From CADEFF01 sp964569315 (lineage in GTDB: Bacteria > Pseudomonadota > Alphaproteobacteria > Dongiales > Dongiaceae): 17,859 nucleotides of DNA. Made by a program: the position numbers and the translations under genes. A model generated the notes under the pieces. The model saw only the letters and a list, made by a program, of their open reading frames with translations, was not told the DNA's origin and made no database searches. The stretch is from the NCBI GenBank assembly GCA_964569315.1, contig CAZMUZ010000080.1, positions 1-17,859 of the forward strand, given 5' to 3'. Positions 1 through 7,171 of this stretch are shown piece after piece; the first letter of the stretch is position 1; each line of letters begins with the position of its first letter.

Positions 1-421
1 GGTCATAGAGGCTGTTGCGGTAGAGCGCCGCCAGCATGCCGAGGATCAGCGCCAGCGGCACGGCGACGATGGCGGTCAGGCCGGCGAGGAACAGCGTGTT
101 CACGAGGCGCGGCGCCACCAGCGAGATGACGGTGGTTTCCCGGCCCCCGCCGAGTCCGCCGAGGCTCGCGAAAGAGACGCCGAAATCGCCCTGCGCCACC
201 CCGCCGATCCAGTCGAGGTAGCGCTCGACCGGCGTCCGGTCGAGGCCGAGCCGCTTCTGGAAGGCGGCGACCGTATCCGGCGTCGCCGACTGGCCGAGAA
301 TGGCCTTGGCGAAATCGCCCGGCAGCATCTCGATCGTGGCGAAAATGATGATCGACACCGCGAACAGGGTGATCAACCCCAAGCCGAGACGCTGCAACAC
401 GGTCTTGAGAATCGGACTCAA
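1..421 (-). CDS. Peptide/nickel-type ABC transporter permease (DppB-like), N-terminal part
   Basis: This is the first 140 residues of an inner-membrane permease of the DppB/OppB class; the rest lies beyond base 1. The N-terminus reads MSPILKTVLQRLGLGLITLF, followed by the first membrane segment (about residues 11-32, through FAVSIIIFATIEMLPGDFA). A periplasmic part then contains GQSATPDTVAAFQKRLGLD and RYLDWIGGVAQGDFGVS, which is the family's usual N-terminal layout. A second hydrophobic stretch (LAGLTAIVAVPLALILGMLA) follows. I chose a TTG start at 421 because no ATG or GTG lies upstream in frame before the frame loses coding character, and a purine-rich GGGGG core sits about 8 bases upstream. 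It lies 164 bases downstream of the binding-protein gene on the same strand, so the two should belong to one transporter. The transported substrate cannot be read from this fragment. Confidence 0.88.
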   Translation of the reverse strand, partial: MSPILKTVLQRLGLGLITLFAVSIIIFATIEMLPGDFAKAILGQSATPDTVAAFQKRLGLDRTPVERYLDWIGGVAQGDFGVSFASLGGLGGGRETTVISLVAPRLVNTLFLAGLTAIVAVPLALILGMLAALYRNSLYD

Positions 422-531
422 GCGCGACGCCCCCTGTTCCCGTGAATGGCGGATTCTGCGCGTGCCGCCTTCTTGTTCTGGTCGTCGGCCGCGTCCCGAA
501 AGATCGCGCGGCCGTACCGCTCCGGCGAAAG

Positions 532-570
532 ACGGCCGGTCGCCCGCGCTTCTCGCGGACGGCCGGCCGT
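532..570 (-). terminator. Strong intergenic hairpin between binding-protein and permease genes
   Basis: A 17-base arm (532-548) and its near-complement (554-570) surround a 5-base loop. The outer 8 bp (ACGGCCGG/CCGGCCGT) and inner 5 bp (CCGCG/CGCGG) are perfect. It begins 15 bases past the binding-protein stop codon on the minus strand. Only a short TTT follows on that strand, so it is a weak intrinsic terminator at best. A hairpin that stabilises the upstream mRNA or reduces read-through into the permease gene is at least as likely (inference). Confidence 0.6.
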
Positions 571-585
571 TCGATCAGTCGAGGC

Positions 586-2184
586 TCAGGCGAACCACCA
601 GCGTTCGGCGATCTTGAGGCCGTCGGCTTCCCAGTTCGACGCGACGTCGCCGTGAGCGAGCGACTTCGACGCGCCGTCGACGAAGTTGTTGAAGACGAGA
701 ACGACGGTGCCGCCCTCGTCATGCACGAGCTGTTGCATCTCGGAGTAGAGCGCCTGACGCGTCGCGCTGTCGGTTTCGCCGCGGGCCGACAGCAGCAGCT
801 CGTTGAAGCGCTCATTGTCCCAGAAGGTTTCATTCCAGGCCGCGCCCTTCGCATAGGCGGTCGAGAACATCCAGTCCTGGGTCGGGCGGCCGCTCCAGTA
901 GGAGGCGCACCAGCCCTTCTTCAGCCAGACATTGTCCCAGTAGCCGTCGTTCGGCTCGCGGACCACGTTCACGTCGATGCCGGCCTTGGCGGCATGCTCC
1001 TTGATCAGCACCGCCGCGTCGACCGCGCCGGCGAAGGCCGCGTCGGCCGCCGAGAGATCGACTTTCAGGCTGGAAAGGCCCGCCTGCTTCAGGTGGAACT
1101 TCGCCTTGTCCGGATCGTAGCTGTAGATCGGCTCGGGGTTGATCGCATATTTGATCGTGGGCGCGATCGGGTTGTCGTTGCCGGCCGTCGCATGACCGAG
1201 GAAGATCTTCTCGACGATCTCCTGGCGGTTGATCGCGAACTTCAGGGCCTTGCGGACGTCGACATTGTCGAACGGCGCCATGGTGACGTTCATCGGCAGC
1301 ACATAGTGGCCGTAGCCGGTCACCTCGGTGATGGCGATGTCGGGGTTGCGTTCCAGCAGGCTGAGGGTCTTCAGGTCGCAGCGGCCCATCCAGTGCACTT
1401 CGCCGGTGGTGAGCGCGTTGGTGCGCGCCGTCAGGTCGGTGAGGGCGAGGAACTCGACGTCGTCGAAGTAGGGTTGCCCCGACTTGTGATAGTTCTCGTT
1501 GCGCTTGCCCGTGGAGCGGACGCCCGGCTCGAACTTGTCGAGGACGTAGGGGCCGGTGCGCACGCCCGACTGCCAGTCCGCCTTGCCGTCGACCGCCGGC
1601 ATGATCGGCAGGTGATAGTCGCTGGTGACGTAGGGGAAGTCGGCGCTGGCGCCGTCGAGGGTGAAGATCACCGTCGTCGGGCCGTCGGCCTTGATGTCGG
1701 TGATCGAGCTCAGCAGGGACTTCGCCGCCGATTCCGACGCCTCGCCCATGTGATGCCGGATCGAGGCGACCACGTCGTCGGCGGTCACGTCCTTGCCGTT
1801 ATGGAAGGTGGCGCCCTTCGGCAGCTTGAAGACCCAGGTCTTCGTGTCGTCCGCCGGCTCGAAGCTTTCGGCCAGGTCGCCGACGATGTCGCCCTTCGCA
1901 TTGATCTCGGTGAGCTGGTTCGAGCAGGCGCCGCCGACCGCGACCTGCATGAAGGTATCGGGCCAGGTGGCCGGATCGAGCGAGTCCGTCGTCGAACCGT
2001 GCGCCATGCCGAACCTCGCGGAACCGCCGCGCTTCGGCTCGGCGCCTGCGATCTTGCTCGCGAGCGTCGTGGCGAGCGCCGTGCCGATGCCGAGGGCCGC
2101 CGCACGGCCCATGAACTCACGCCGACCGATCCGCTTCCGCGCGAACTGGTTCTTCCAGTAATCGAGCTGCCTTTCGTCCGTCAT
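586..2184 (-). CDS. ABC transporter substrate-binding protein, family 5 (peptide/opine/nickel type), Tat-exported
   Basis: This 532-residue periplasmic protein should capture the solute for the transporter whose permease lies downstream. A twin-arginine signal is visible at residues 19-48: GRREFMGRAAALGIGTALAT, a hydrophobic stretch, then an ASKIAGAE cleavage region. The mature part shows the SBP_bac_5 layout, including DSLDPATWPDTFMQ, LAESFEPADDTKTWVFKLPK, GATFHNGKDVTADDVVASI and, further on, NVDVRKALKFAINRQEI. Length is normal for the family. I chose ATG 2184 rather than an in-frame ATG at 2256, because GGGAGG lies about 9 bases before 2184 and the Tat motif then sits near the N-terminus. 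The Rieske oxygenase stop lies 103 bases upstream, so the oxygenase, binding protein and permease probably form one unit. Substrate is not determined. A catabolic context suggests an amine or small peptide-like compound (inference). Confidence 0.95.
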   Translation of the reverse strand: MTDERQLDYWKNQFARKRIGRREFMGRAAALGIGTALATTLASKIAGAEPKRGGSARFGMAHGSTTDSLDPATWPDTFMQVAVGGACSNQLTEINAKGDIVGDLAESFEPADDTKTWVFKLPKGATFHNGKDVTADDVVASIRHHMGEASESAAKSLLSSITDIKADGPTTVIFTLDGASADFPYVTSDYHLPIMPAVDGKADWQSGVRTGPYVLDKFEPGVRSTGKRNENYHKSGQPYFDDVEFLALTDLTARTNALTTGEVHWMGRCDLKTLSLLERNPDIAITEVTGYGHYVLPMNVTMAPFDNVDVRKALKFAINRQEIVEKIFLGHATAGNDNPIAPTIKYAINPEPIYSYDPDKAKFHLKQAGLSSLKVDLSAADAAFAGAVDAAVLIKEHAAKAGIDVNVVREPNDGYWDNVWLKKGWCASYWSGRPTQDWMFSTAYAKGAAWNETFWDNERFNELLLSARGETDSATRQALYSEMQQLVHDEGGTVVLVFNNFVDGASKSLAHGDVASNWEADGLKIAERWWFA

Positions 2185-2287
2185 TAGGGGCCTCCCTGTG
2201 CCGTGTTTATATCCCGCCGAAGATCGGCTGAGGATTTTGTCAAAGTATTCACGCAACGCCCGACCGAGTCGATACCGGATTCGGCCT

Positions 2288-3454
2288 TTATTCGAGCCGC
2301 GCTGCGGCCCAACGGTGAAAACAGTGATTGGCGGTATCCATCACGGGCGAGAACAGGCCGCCCTCGAAGGCGGGGCTCTGCCGGCCGCGCTGCATCGCCT
2401 CGACCACCCCCACATCCTCGGCGAAAACCTGGCGCCAGATGCGCGCATTGGCGGCCCGGAGCGCCGCGAAACGCTCCCCCGCGGCGCCCTCGCCCAGGTA
2501 GTAGAAATGCAGATGCTCGACGGTGCGGGCGACGCCCTGCGGCTCGAGCCGGAGCGCGAAAAAGTGATCGCGATGGAGCCCGAGCAGCAGATTGGGGAAG
2601 AGGGCGACATACTCCGCCCCGTGCCGCCAATAGTCGTCCAGCCCCGGATGGCTCGGCAGGCTCGACCCGTCCTCGGCGAGGATCGGGTTGTAGACCCGCG
2701 TGATCTGGCCCGCATATCGGTCCGGCTCGACGAGATTGTCGTGATCCTCCAGCCGCGAATAGCTGTTGAGGCCGGGATGCACGTAAGGCAGGTGATAGGC
2801 CTCGCAGTAGTTCTCGACGGCGAGCTTCCAGTTGCACTCGACCTCGAAGCGCAGATAGGAGTCGTTCGCCCCATGCGCGAAGGCGCTCGGATCGAACGCG
2901 TGCCAGCGCGCCTGCAGCGGTCCGACGAGATCCTCGAAGGGCCTCGCCCGACCGTCGATATTGGCGAAGATCTGGTCGAACCAGACGGTGCTGCGCACCG
3001 GCTTCAGCCCGTGCCGGTCCTTGTCGAAGCCCTCGAGGCGATGCACGCCCGGACCGCCGATCGACGGGGTGGCGCGGAGCCGGCCGTCGAGCGCGTAGCT
3101 CCAGGAATGGTAGGGGCAGCGCAGGGCGCCGCGGACGTTGCAGGGGCCCTCGACCAGCTTCAGCCCGCGATGGCTGCAGACATTGTGGAAGACGCGGACG
3201 GCACCGCTCTCGTCGCGGAGCGCCAGCAGCGGCACGCCATTGACCTCGACCGGAAGCAGCGCGCCCGGATCGGCGAGGTCGCTCGCCGCGCCGATCGCGA
3301 CCCACTCGCCCGCGAAGAGCCGCTCATGCTCCACTCTCGCCGCGGCGGGATCGACATACCAGCGGCTCGCGAGGCCGCGCATCGGCGCGCTCTCGAGGTC
3401 GGCCGCGTTCGCGGCCTCCGGCATCGGCAAACGGGAAGCCGGCTCCACTGGCAT
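2288..3454 (-). CDS. Rieske [2Fe-2S] mononuclear-iron oxygenase, alpha subunit (CntA/GbcA-like)
   Basis: This 388-residue oxygenase component should hydroxylate or demethylate a small substrate using electrons from a separate reductase that is not in the window. The Rieske cluster ligands are C93-x-H95 (NVCSHRG) and C113-x2-H116 (RCPYHSW), with the canonical 17-residue spacing. The catalytic iron site is ENYCEAYHLPYVH, with H221 and H226. The position that bridges the two metal centres (three before H221) is Glu218, not the Asp of aromatic-ring dioxygenases. Glu here is known from carnitine monooxygenase CntA and relatives acting on quaternary ammonium compounds. I prefer ATG 3454, giving MPVEPASRLP. 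The frame is open to an ATG at 3550, but that would start 7 bases from the divergent regulator's start and would consume the promoter region. ATG 3424 is another option. It is first in a probable operon with the binding protein and permease. Confidence 0.92.
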   Translation of the reverse strand: MPVEPASRLPMPEAANAADLESAPMRGLASRWYVDPAAARVEHERLFAGEWVAIGAASDLADPGALLPVEVNGVPLLALRDESGAVRVFHNVCSHRGLKLVEGPCNVRGALRCPYHSWSYALDGRLRATPSIGGPGVHRLEGFDKDRHGLKPVRSTVWFDQIFANIDGRARPFEDLVGPLQARWHAFDPSAFAHGANDSYLRFEVECNWKLAVENYCEAYHLPYVHPGLNSYSRLEDHDNLVEPDRYAGQITRVYNPILAEDGSSLPSHPGLDDYWRHGAEYVALFPNLLLGLHRDHFFALRLEPQGVARTVEHLHFYYLGEGAAGERFAALRAANARIWRQVFAEDVGVVEAMQRGRQSPAFEGGLFSPVMDTANHCFHRWAAARLE

Positions 3455-3479
3455 GGGGTGCGCCTGAAACCCTGGGAGT

Positions 3480-3500
3480 TGCAATTTTGTAATGCTTGCA
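3480..3500. promoter_or_regulatory. Candidate LysR-type operator (dyad with T-N11-A spacing)
   Basis: TGCAA at 3480-3484 and TTGCA at 3496-3500 form a perfect 5-bp dyad separated by 11 bases, the spacing expected for LysR-type regulators (T-N11-A). It lies between the divergent oxygenase and regulator genes, 26 bases upstream of the preferred oxygenase start. Binding by the neighbouring regulator is inferred from position only. Confidence 0.5.
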
Positions 3501-3544
3501 CCCGTCGGAAAGCGCCGTAAACTCATAAAACCTGACGCTACGGT

Positions 3545-3562
3545 TGACATAAAGTCATGTCA
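3545..3562. promoter_or_regulatory. Palindrome over the regulator start codon (possible autoregulatory site)
   Basis: TGACAT (3545-3550) and ATGTCA (3557-3562) are perfect inverted copies separated by 6 bases. The right arm contains the regulator's own ATG. No good Shine-Dalgarno sequence precedes that ATG. Autorepression is a guess from location, and a chance palindrome cannot be excluded. Confidence 0.35.
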
Positions 3563-4465
3563 GTTTCCGGACACCGCCTGCCGCCGGCGAACAGTCTCGT
3601 AGCCTTCGAGGCGGCGGCCCGGCATCTCTCGATCAAGCTCGCGGCGCAGGAGCTGAAGGTGACGCCGGCGGCGGTCAGCCGCCATGTCGGCAATCTCGAG
3701 GCCCATCTCGGCTGTCGCCTCTTCGAACGTCTGCATCGGCGGCTCCGCCTGACCGTCTCCGGGCAAGGCTTCTACCGCGCGGTTGCAGACAGTCTTGCGA
3801 CAATCGGCGATGCCGCCCGGCAGCTCCGGAGCGAAGGCGAGCCGATGCAGGTGACGGTGGGGTCGACGCTCGGCTTCGCCTCCTTCTGGCTCATGCCGCG
3901 CATCCCGGCCTTCACCGCGAGGCATCCCGAGATCGCCCTCCGCTACGTGGTGTCCAACACCCTCGCCGATCGTCGTGATGCGGATATCGACCTGCTGGTG
4001 CTCTACGGGCGCGGCCGGTGGCCGGGCTATCACGCGACGCTGCTGCTCGACGACGAGATCATCGCGGTGGCGAGTCCCGGCTATCTCGCAGAGCACCCGG
4101 AGTTGCGGCGCTCGGACGATCTTCGCACCGCACGGCTCATCCATCTCGAGAGCGAGAACCGCGAGTGGGAAACCTGGTCGGCCTGGTTCGATGGCGTCGG
4201 CATCGCGGGTTCGCCGTCGCGCGCGGGCGAGCATTTCAACGACTATCTGATGGCGATCCAGGCCGCGATCGACGGGCGGGGCGTGCTGCTCGGCTGGCGC
4301 CGCATGATCGCCGATCACCTCGCGCGCGGCCTGCTGGTGCAGGCGGTACCGGGCGCGGTGCCCGCGCAGGGCGGCTATTTCGAGCTGCTGCGTGCCGACC
4401 GGCCCGTCACGCCCGTGACGCGGCTGCTGCAGGAATGGATCCGGGAGGTTGCCGCCGCCGCGTGA
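3557..4465 (+). CDS. LysR-family transcriptional regulator, GcvA-like
   Basis: This is a 302-residue DNA-binding regulator. The N-terminal winged helix-turn-helix spans about residues 7-66: LPPANSLVAFEAAARHLSIK, LAAQELKVTPAAVSRHVGNL, EAHLGCRLFERLHRRLRLT. The opening LPPANSLVAFEAAARH is characteristic of the GcvA-type subfamily. The remainder is the periplasmic-binding-like effector domain (from about residue 92, MQVTVGSTLGFASFWLMPRI). Length is typical. ATG 3557 is the only plausible start, because the HTH begins within ten residues of it. It diverges from the oxygenase/ABC transporter unit and most likely controls it, with the effector being the substrate or a breakdown product (inference from the classic LysR arrangement). 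Confidence 0.95.
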   Translation: MSVSGHRLPPANSLVAFEAAARHLSIKLAAQELKVTPAAVSRHVGNLEAHLGCRLFERLHRRLRLTVSGQGFYRAVADSLATIGDAARQLRSEGEPMQVTVGSTLGFASFWLMPRIPAFTARHPEIALRYVVSNTLADRRDADIDLLVLYGRGRWPGYHATLLLDDEIIAVASPGYLAEHPELRRSDDLRTARLIHLESENREWETWSAWFDGVGIAGSPSRAGEHFNDYLMAIQAAIDGRGVLLGWRRMIADHLARGLLVQAVPGAVPAQGGYFELLRADRPVTPVTRLLQEWIREVAAAA

Positions 4466-4509
4466 GATTCGGCGAACGAATCCTCACCCGGAATGTGCCG
4501 AAGCGTGCG

Positions 4510-4547
4510 GTCGCCTCGCCCTTCGGTAAGCTCGGGGGCGAGGCGAC
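4510..4547. terminator. Hairpin between convergent genes, possible bidirectional terminator
   Basis: A perfect 12-bp stem, GTCGCCTCGCCC (4510-4521) with GGGCGAGGCGAC (4536-4547), has a 14-base loop. It sits in the 91-base gap between the convergent ends of the regulator and the sulfatase. No T-run follows on either strand, so its strength as an intrinsic terminator is uncertain. Confidence 0.5.
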
Positions 4548-4556
4548 GTTCTGGCG

Positions 4557-6122
4557 CTAGGATTTCGCGCCGTCCGGCTTCGGCTCGGGCCGATAGGGGA
4601 GCCGGGCGCGCCGGTCGGTGTCGTAAAGCTCGGCGCCGTAATTGCGGTTATAGAGCTTCGAGGCGTCGCGCCGGGGCTGATAGTCCCAGGGATGGATCCT
4701 GCCTTCGAGCAGCGCCGGCTGGATGAAATGCCGCCGACGCTGGCTCGCGATCACCTCGCGCCGGATCGCGACGGCATCCCAGCGCTCGGCTGCCGCCGCG
4801 GCGAAGCCCTGCGCCCGCGACGCCTGGGCGGGGTCGCCGGCGAGGTTGTTCAGCTCGTCCGGATCGGCCACGAGGTCGAAGAGCTGCGGCGGATCGCCGG
4901 GCGCGGTCACGTATTTGTAGCGGCCCTGCCGGATCATGAAGAGCGGCTCGGTCACGCCTTCCGCCATATATTCGGCATGGACGGTGTCCGGCCAGCCGGC
5001 GGCATCGCCCGCGGCGAGCGGCAGCAGGCTGCGACCGTCCACCGGCTCGACGAGCGCAGGGCCGGCGCCGTCGCGCGCGATGTCGAGGAAGCTCGGCAGC
5101 AGGTCGACCAGCGAGACGTTCTGCGCGACGCGGCGCGGCGAGAACGTCTTGGGCGCGGTCGCGATCAGCGGCACGCGCACCGACCGCTCATGGAAGCTCA
5201 TCTTGTACCATTGGCCGCGCTCGCCCAGCATGTCGCCATGGTCGGCCGTCACGAAAATGACGGTTTCCTCTTCCTTGCCGGTCGCGCGCAGCGCCGCCAG
5301 CACCTTGCCCAGCAGCTCGTCGCCGTAGGAGGTCATGGCGTAGTAGGCGCGGCGGGCGGTGCGGACATGCGCCTCGGTGATGCGGAACTCGCCGCGATCG
5401 TAGAGCGCCCACATGCGCCGGCCGTGCGGGTCGCGCTCGTCCGGCGGGATGAAGGGGACGCGCGGCATGTCGATATCGGCCGCATCGTAGCTGTCGTAGA
5501 GATGCCGTGGCGCGAGATAGGGATCGTGCGGATGCATGAGCGAGACGGCGAGCATGAAGGGGCGCTCGTCCGTGCCGCGCGCATGCTCGTAGAGCCAGCG
5601 CGTCGCCTCGGTCGCGACCTCCTCGTCATAGTCCATCTCGAGGGAGCGGTCGTAGGCGCCCGCCTCGTAGACGCTCAGCATGTTGTGGAACCACCAGTGG
5701 ATATGCTCCGGGCGCTCCCATTCCGGCGTCCAGCCGAAGTCGCCCGGATACATGTCGGTGGTGACGCGATCCTCGAACCCGTGGAGCTGGTCGGCGCCGA
5801 CGAAATGCATCTTGCCGGATAGGCAGGTCCGGTAGCCGGCCGCGCGCAGGTAGTGCGCGAAGGTCGGCACGCTCGAGGGGAACTCGACCGCATTGTCCCA
5901 GGCGCCGATCCGGCTCACCCGCTGCCCCGCCATCATCGAGAAGCGCGAAGGGGCGCAGAGCGGCGAGTTGCAATAGGCGTTCTCGAACACCACGCCGCGT
6001 TCGGCCAGATCCGTCAGATGCGGGGTCTTCACCAGCCGGTGGCCGTAGCTCTCGAGCGACTGCGGCGAGAGCTGGTCCAGCATCAGCAGGAGGATGTTCG
6101 GGCGGCGAGGGGATCGGGGCAT
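4557..6122 (-). CDS. betC: Choline-sulfatase-like type I sulfatase
   Basis: This 521-residue enzyme should cleave sulfate esters; its closest visible family is choline-sulfatase (choline-O-sulfate to choline plus sulfate). The N-terminus PNILLLMLDQ carries metal-binding D16 and Q17. C56 in LCAPSR is the cysteine of the C-x-P-x-R signature that is converted to formylglycine. The second metal region is FVTADHGDMLGERGQWYK. The C-terminal RIHPWDYQPRRDASKLYNRN matches the choline-sulfatase C-terminal domain. ATG 6122 places the catalytic fold directly at the start. The frame stays open far upstream, but that part overlaps the exporter gene in another frame and is not coding. There is no signal peptide, so it is cytoplasmic. 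It lies 38 bases after the EamA gene, probably in one transcript. No betAB or betI is nearby, so the exact substrate remains inferred. Confidence 0.9.
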   Translation of the reverse strand: MPRSPRRPNILLLMLDQLSPQSLESYGHRLVKTPHLTDLAERGVVFENAYCNSPLCAPSRFSMMAGQRVSRIGAWDNAVEFPSSVPTFAHYLRAAGYRTCLSGKMHFVGADQLHGFEDRVTTDMYPGDFGWTPEWERPEHIHWWFHNMLSVYEAGAYDRSLEMDYDEEVATEATRWLYEHARGTDERPFMLAVSLMHPHDPYLAPRHLYDSYDAADIDMPRVPFIPPDERDPHGRRMWALYDRGEFRITEAHVRTARRAYYAMTSYGDELLGKVLAALRATGKEEETVIFVTADHGDMLGERGQWYKMSFHERSVRVPLIATAPKTFSPRRVAQNVSLVDLLPSFLDIARDGAGPALVEPVDGRSLLPLAAGDAAGWPDTVHAEYMAEGVTEPLFMIRQGRYKYVTAPGDPPQLFDLVADPDELNNLAGDPAQASRAQGFAAAAAERWDAVAIRREVIASQRRRHFIQPALLEGRIHPWDYQPRRDASKLYNRNYGAELYDTDRRARLPYRPEPKPDGAKS

Positions 6123-6160
6123 GGCGGCGCTTTCGGGTTCCCGCGGCTGCGACGACGCTA

Positions 6161-7054
6161 TCAGGCAGGCTTGACGACCGCGACGCGCCGCCCGGCGACG
6201 ATGCTGACGGCCACGGCGAGAACGATGAGAGACGCCCCGACATAGGCGGTCGCGACCGGCCGCTCGCCGACGCCGATCCAGCTCCAGAGCGGATTGAACA
6301 CCACGTCGAGCAACGCCAGAAGCGCGATCGTGACGGCCGGCACGAACTTCGCGCCATAGGCATAGAGCACCAGCGGCAAGGCGAGCTGCAACACCCCCAT
6401 GAGCCCGATCACTGCGGCATTGCGCCAGCCGATCGCGAGGTCGCCGGCAAAGGGCAGGATGATCACGGAGACGGCGAACCCGCCGATGCAGATGGCCGGC
6501 ACCATGTCGACCTGCCGGAAGCGCCGCAGCACGACGGTCTGGCCGGCGAAGCAGAAGGCGCAGGCGAGCGCCACGAGGCTGCCGATCCAGGCCGAGCTGT
6601 CGATGCCGCCGCCGACCACCACGACGGCGCCGACCAGCGCGAGCAGCGCCGCCACCCAGATGATCGGCGCGGGCCGCTCCCCGGTGACGAGCGTGCTCAG
6701 CATCGCCGTGAAGATCGGGGCCGTGGCCGTGAGGCAGGCGACCGTCGCCGTCCCGGCAAGGGTGAGGGCGAGGACGTAGGTCGTCGAGCCCGCCGTGAAG
6801 AAGACGATGGTCGCGATCAGCGCGCGCGGCTCGATGGCGCGAAACCGTTGCCAGGTGCCCCGGCCGTAGACGACCAGCAGATAGAGGAGCAGCGTCACGC
6901 CCGTGCTGCCGCCGCGATAGGCATTGATCTGCCAGCCGTCGAGCCCCGGCAGGAAGCGGACGAACACGCCGGACAGGCTCCAGAAAAAAGTCGCGAGGAT
7001 CAGCACGACGCAGCCCTTCAGATAGGCACGGTCGGAGAGGAATCGGGCGGTCAT
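6161..7054 (-). CDS. DMT-superfamily EamA transporter
   Basis: This 297-residue inner-membrane protein has about ten hydrophobic helices arranged as two EamA repeats. The first repeat runs from GCVVLILATFFWSLSGVFVR to GAVVVVGGG, and the second from WIGSLVALACAFCFAGQTVV to VGASLIVLAVAVSIVAG. The end of the second repeat (LALLDVVFNPLWSWIGVGE) is the typical EamA motif around helices 9-10. These proteins usually export metabolites or amino acids, but direction and substrate cannot be read from the sequence. ATG 7054 is used because MTARFLSDRAYLKG leads directly into helix 1. Upstream, a TATGCT hexamer on the minus strand could be a -10 box. It precedes the sulfatase gene by 38 bases on the same strand and shares a 117-base divergent intergenic region with the FAD oxidoreductase. 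Confidence 0.92.
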   Translation of the reverse strand: MTARFLSDRAYLKGCVVLILATFFWSLSGVFVRFLPGLDGWQINAYRGGSTGVTLLLYLLVVYGRGTWQRFRAIEPRALIATIVFFTAGSTTYVLALTLAGTATVACLTATAPIFTAMLSTLVTGERPAPIIWVAALLALVGAVVVVGGGIDSSAWIGSLVALACAFCFAGQTVVLRRFRQVDMVPAICIGGFAVSVIILPFAGDLAIGWRNAAVIGLMGVLQLALPLVLYAYGAKFVPAVTIALLALLDVVFNPLWSWIGVGERPVATAYVGASLIVLAVAVSIVAGRRVAVVKPA

Positions 7055-7171
7055 TCGGGGCTCGGAGCTCGGGTGATGGCGCGGGCGGCGCGAGCATAGC
7101 AGAACCGTTCGCTCGCGATAGATGCACCGCCGCCATCGACCCGCGAGGATGCGTCGTGATAGGAGGATGTC

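Noticed and set aside
442..2187. A 581-codon open frame on the plus strand
   Set aside because: Antisense shadow of the binding-protein gene; the composition is Arg/Val/Asp-rich and no domain is recognisable.
2206..2243. TTGACA and TATAAA upstream of the binding-protein gene (minus strand)
   Set aside because: Both hexamers are close to sigma-70 consensus but are separated by 26 bases, too far to act as one promoter. A GCCGA-TCT-TCGGC hairpin lies between them.
3455..3550. Upstream in-frame extension of the Rieske oxygenase to ATG 3550
   Set aside because: It would place the start 7 bases from the divergent regulator's ATG and cover all possible operator DNA. The ATG is also half of a palindrome, and the added 32 residues lack family character.
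6123..7136. Open extension of the sulfatase frame upstream of 6122
   Set aside because: This region codes for the EamA transporter in another frame on the same strand; its translation in the sulfatase frame is Arg/Ala-rich and featureless.
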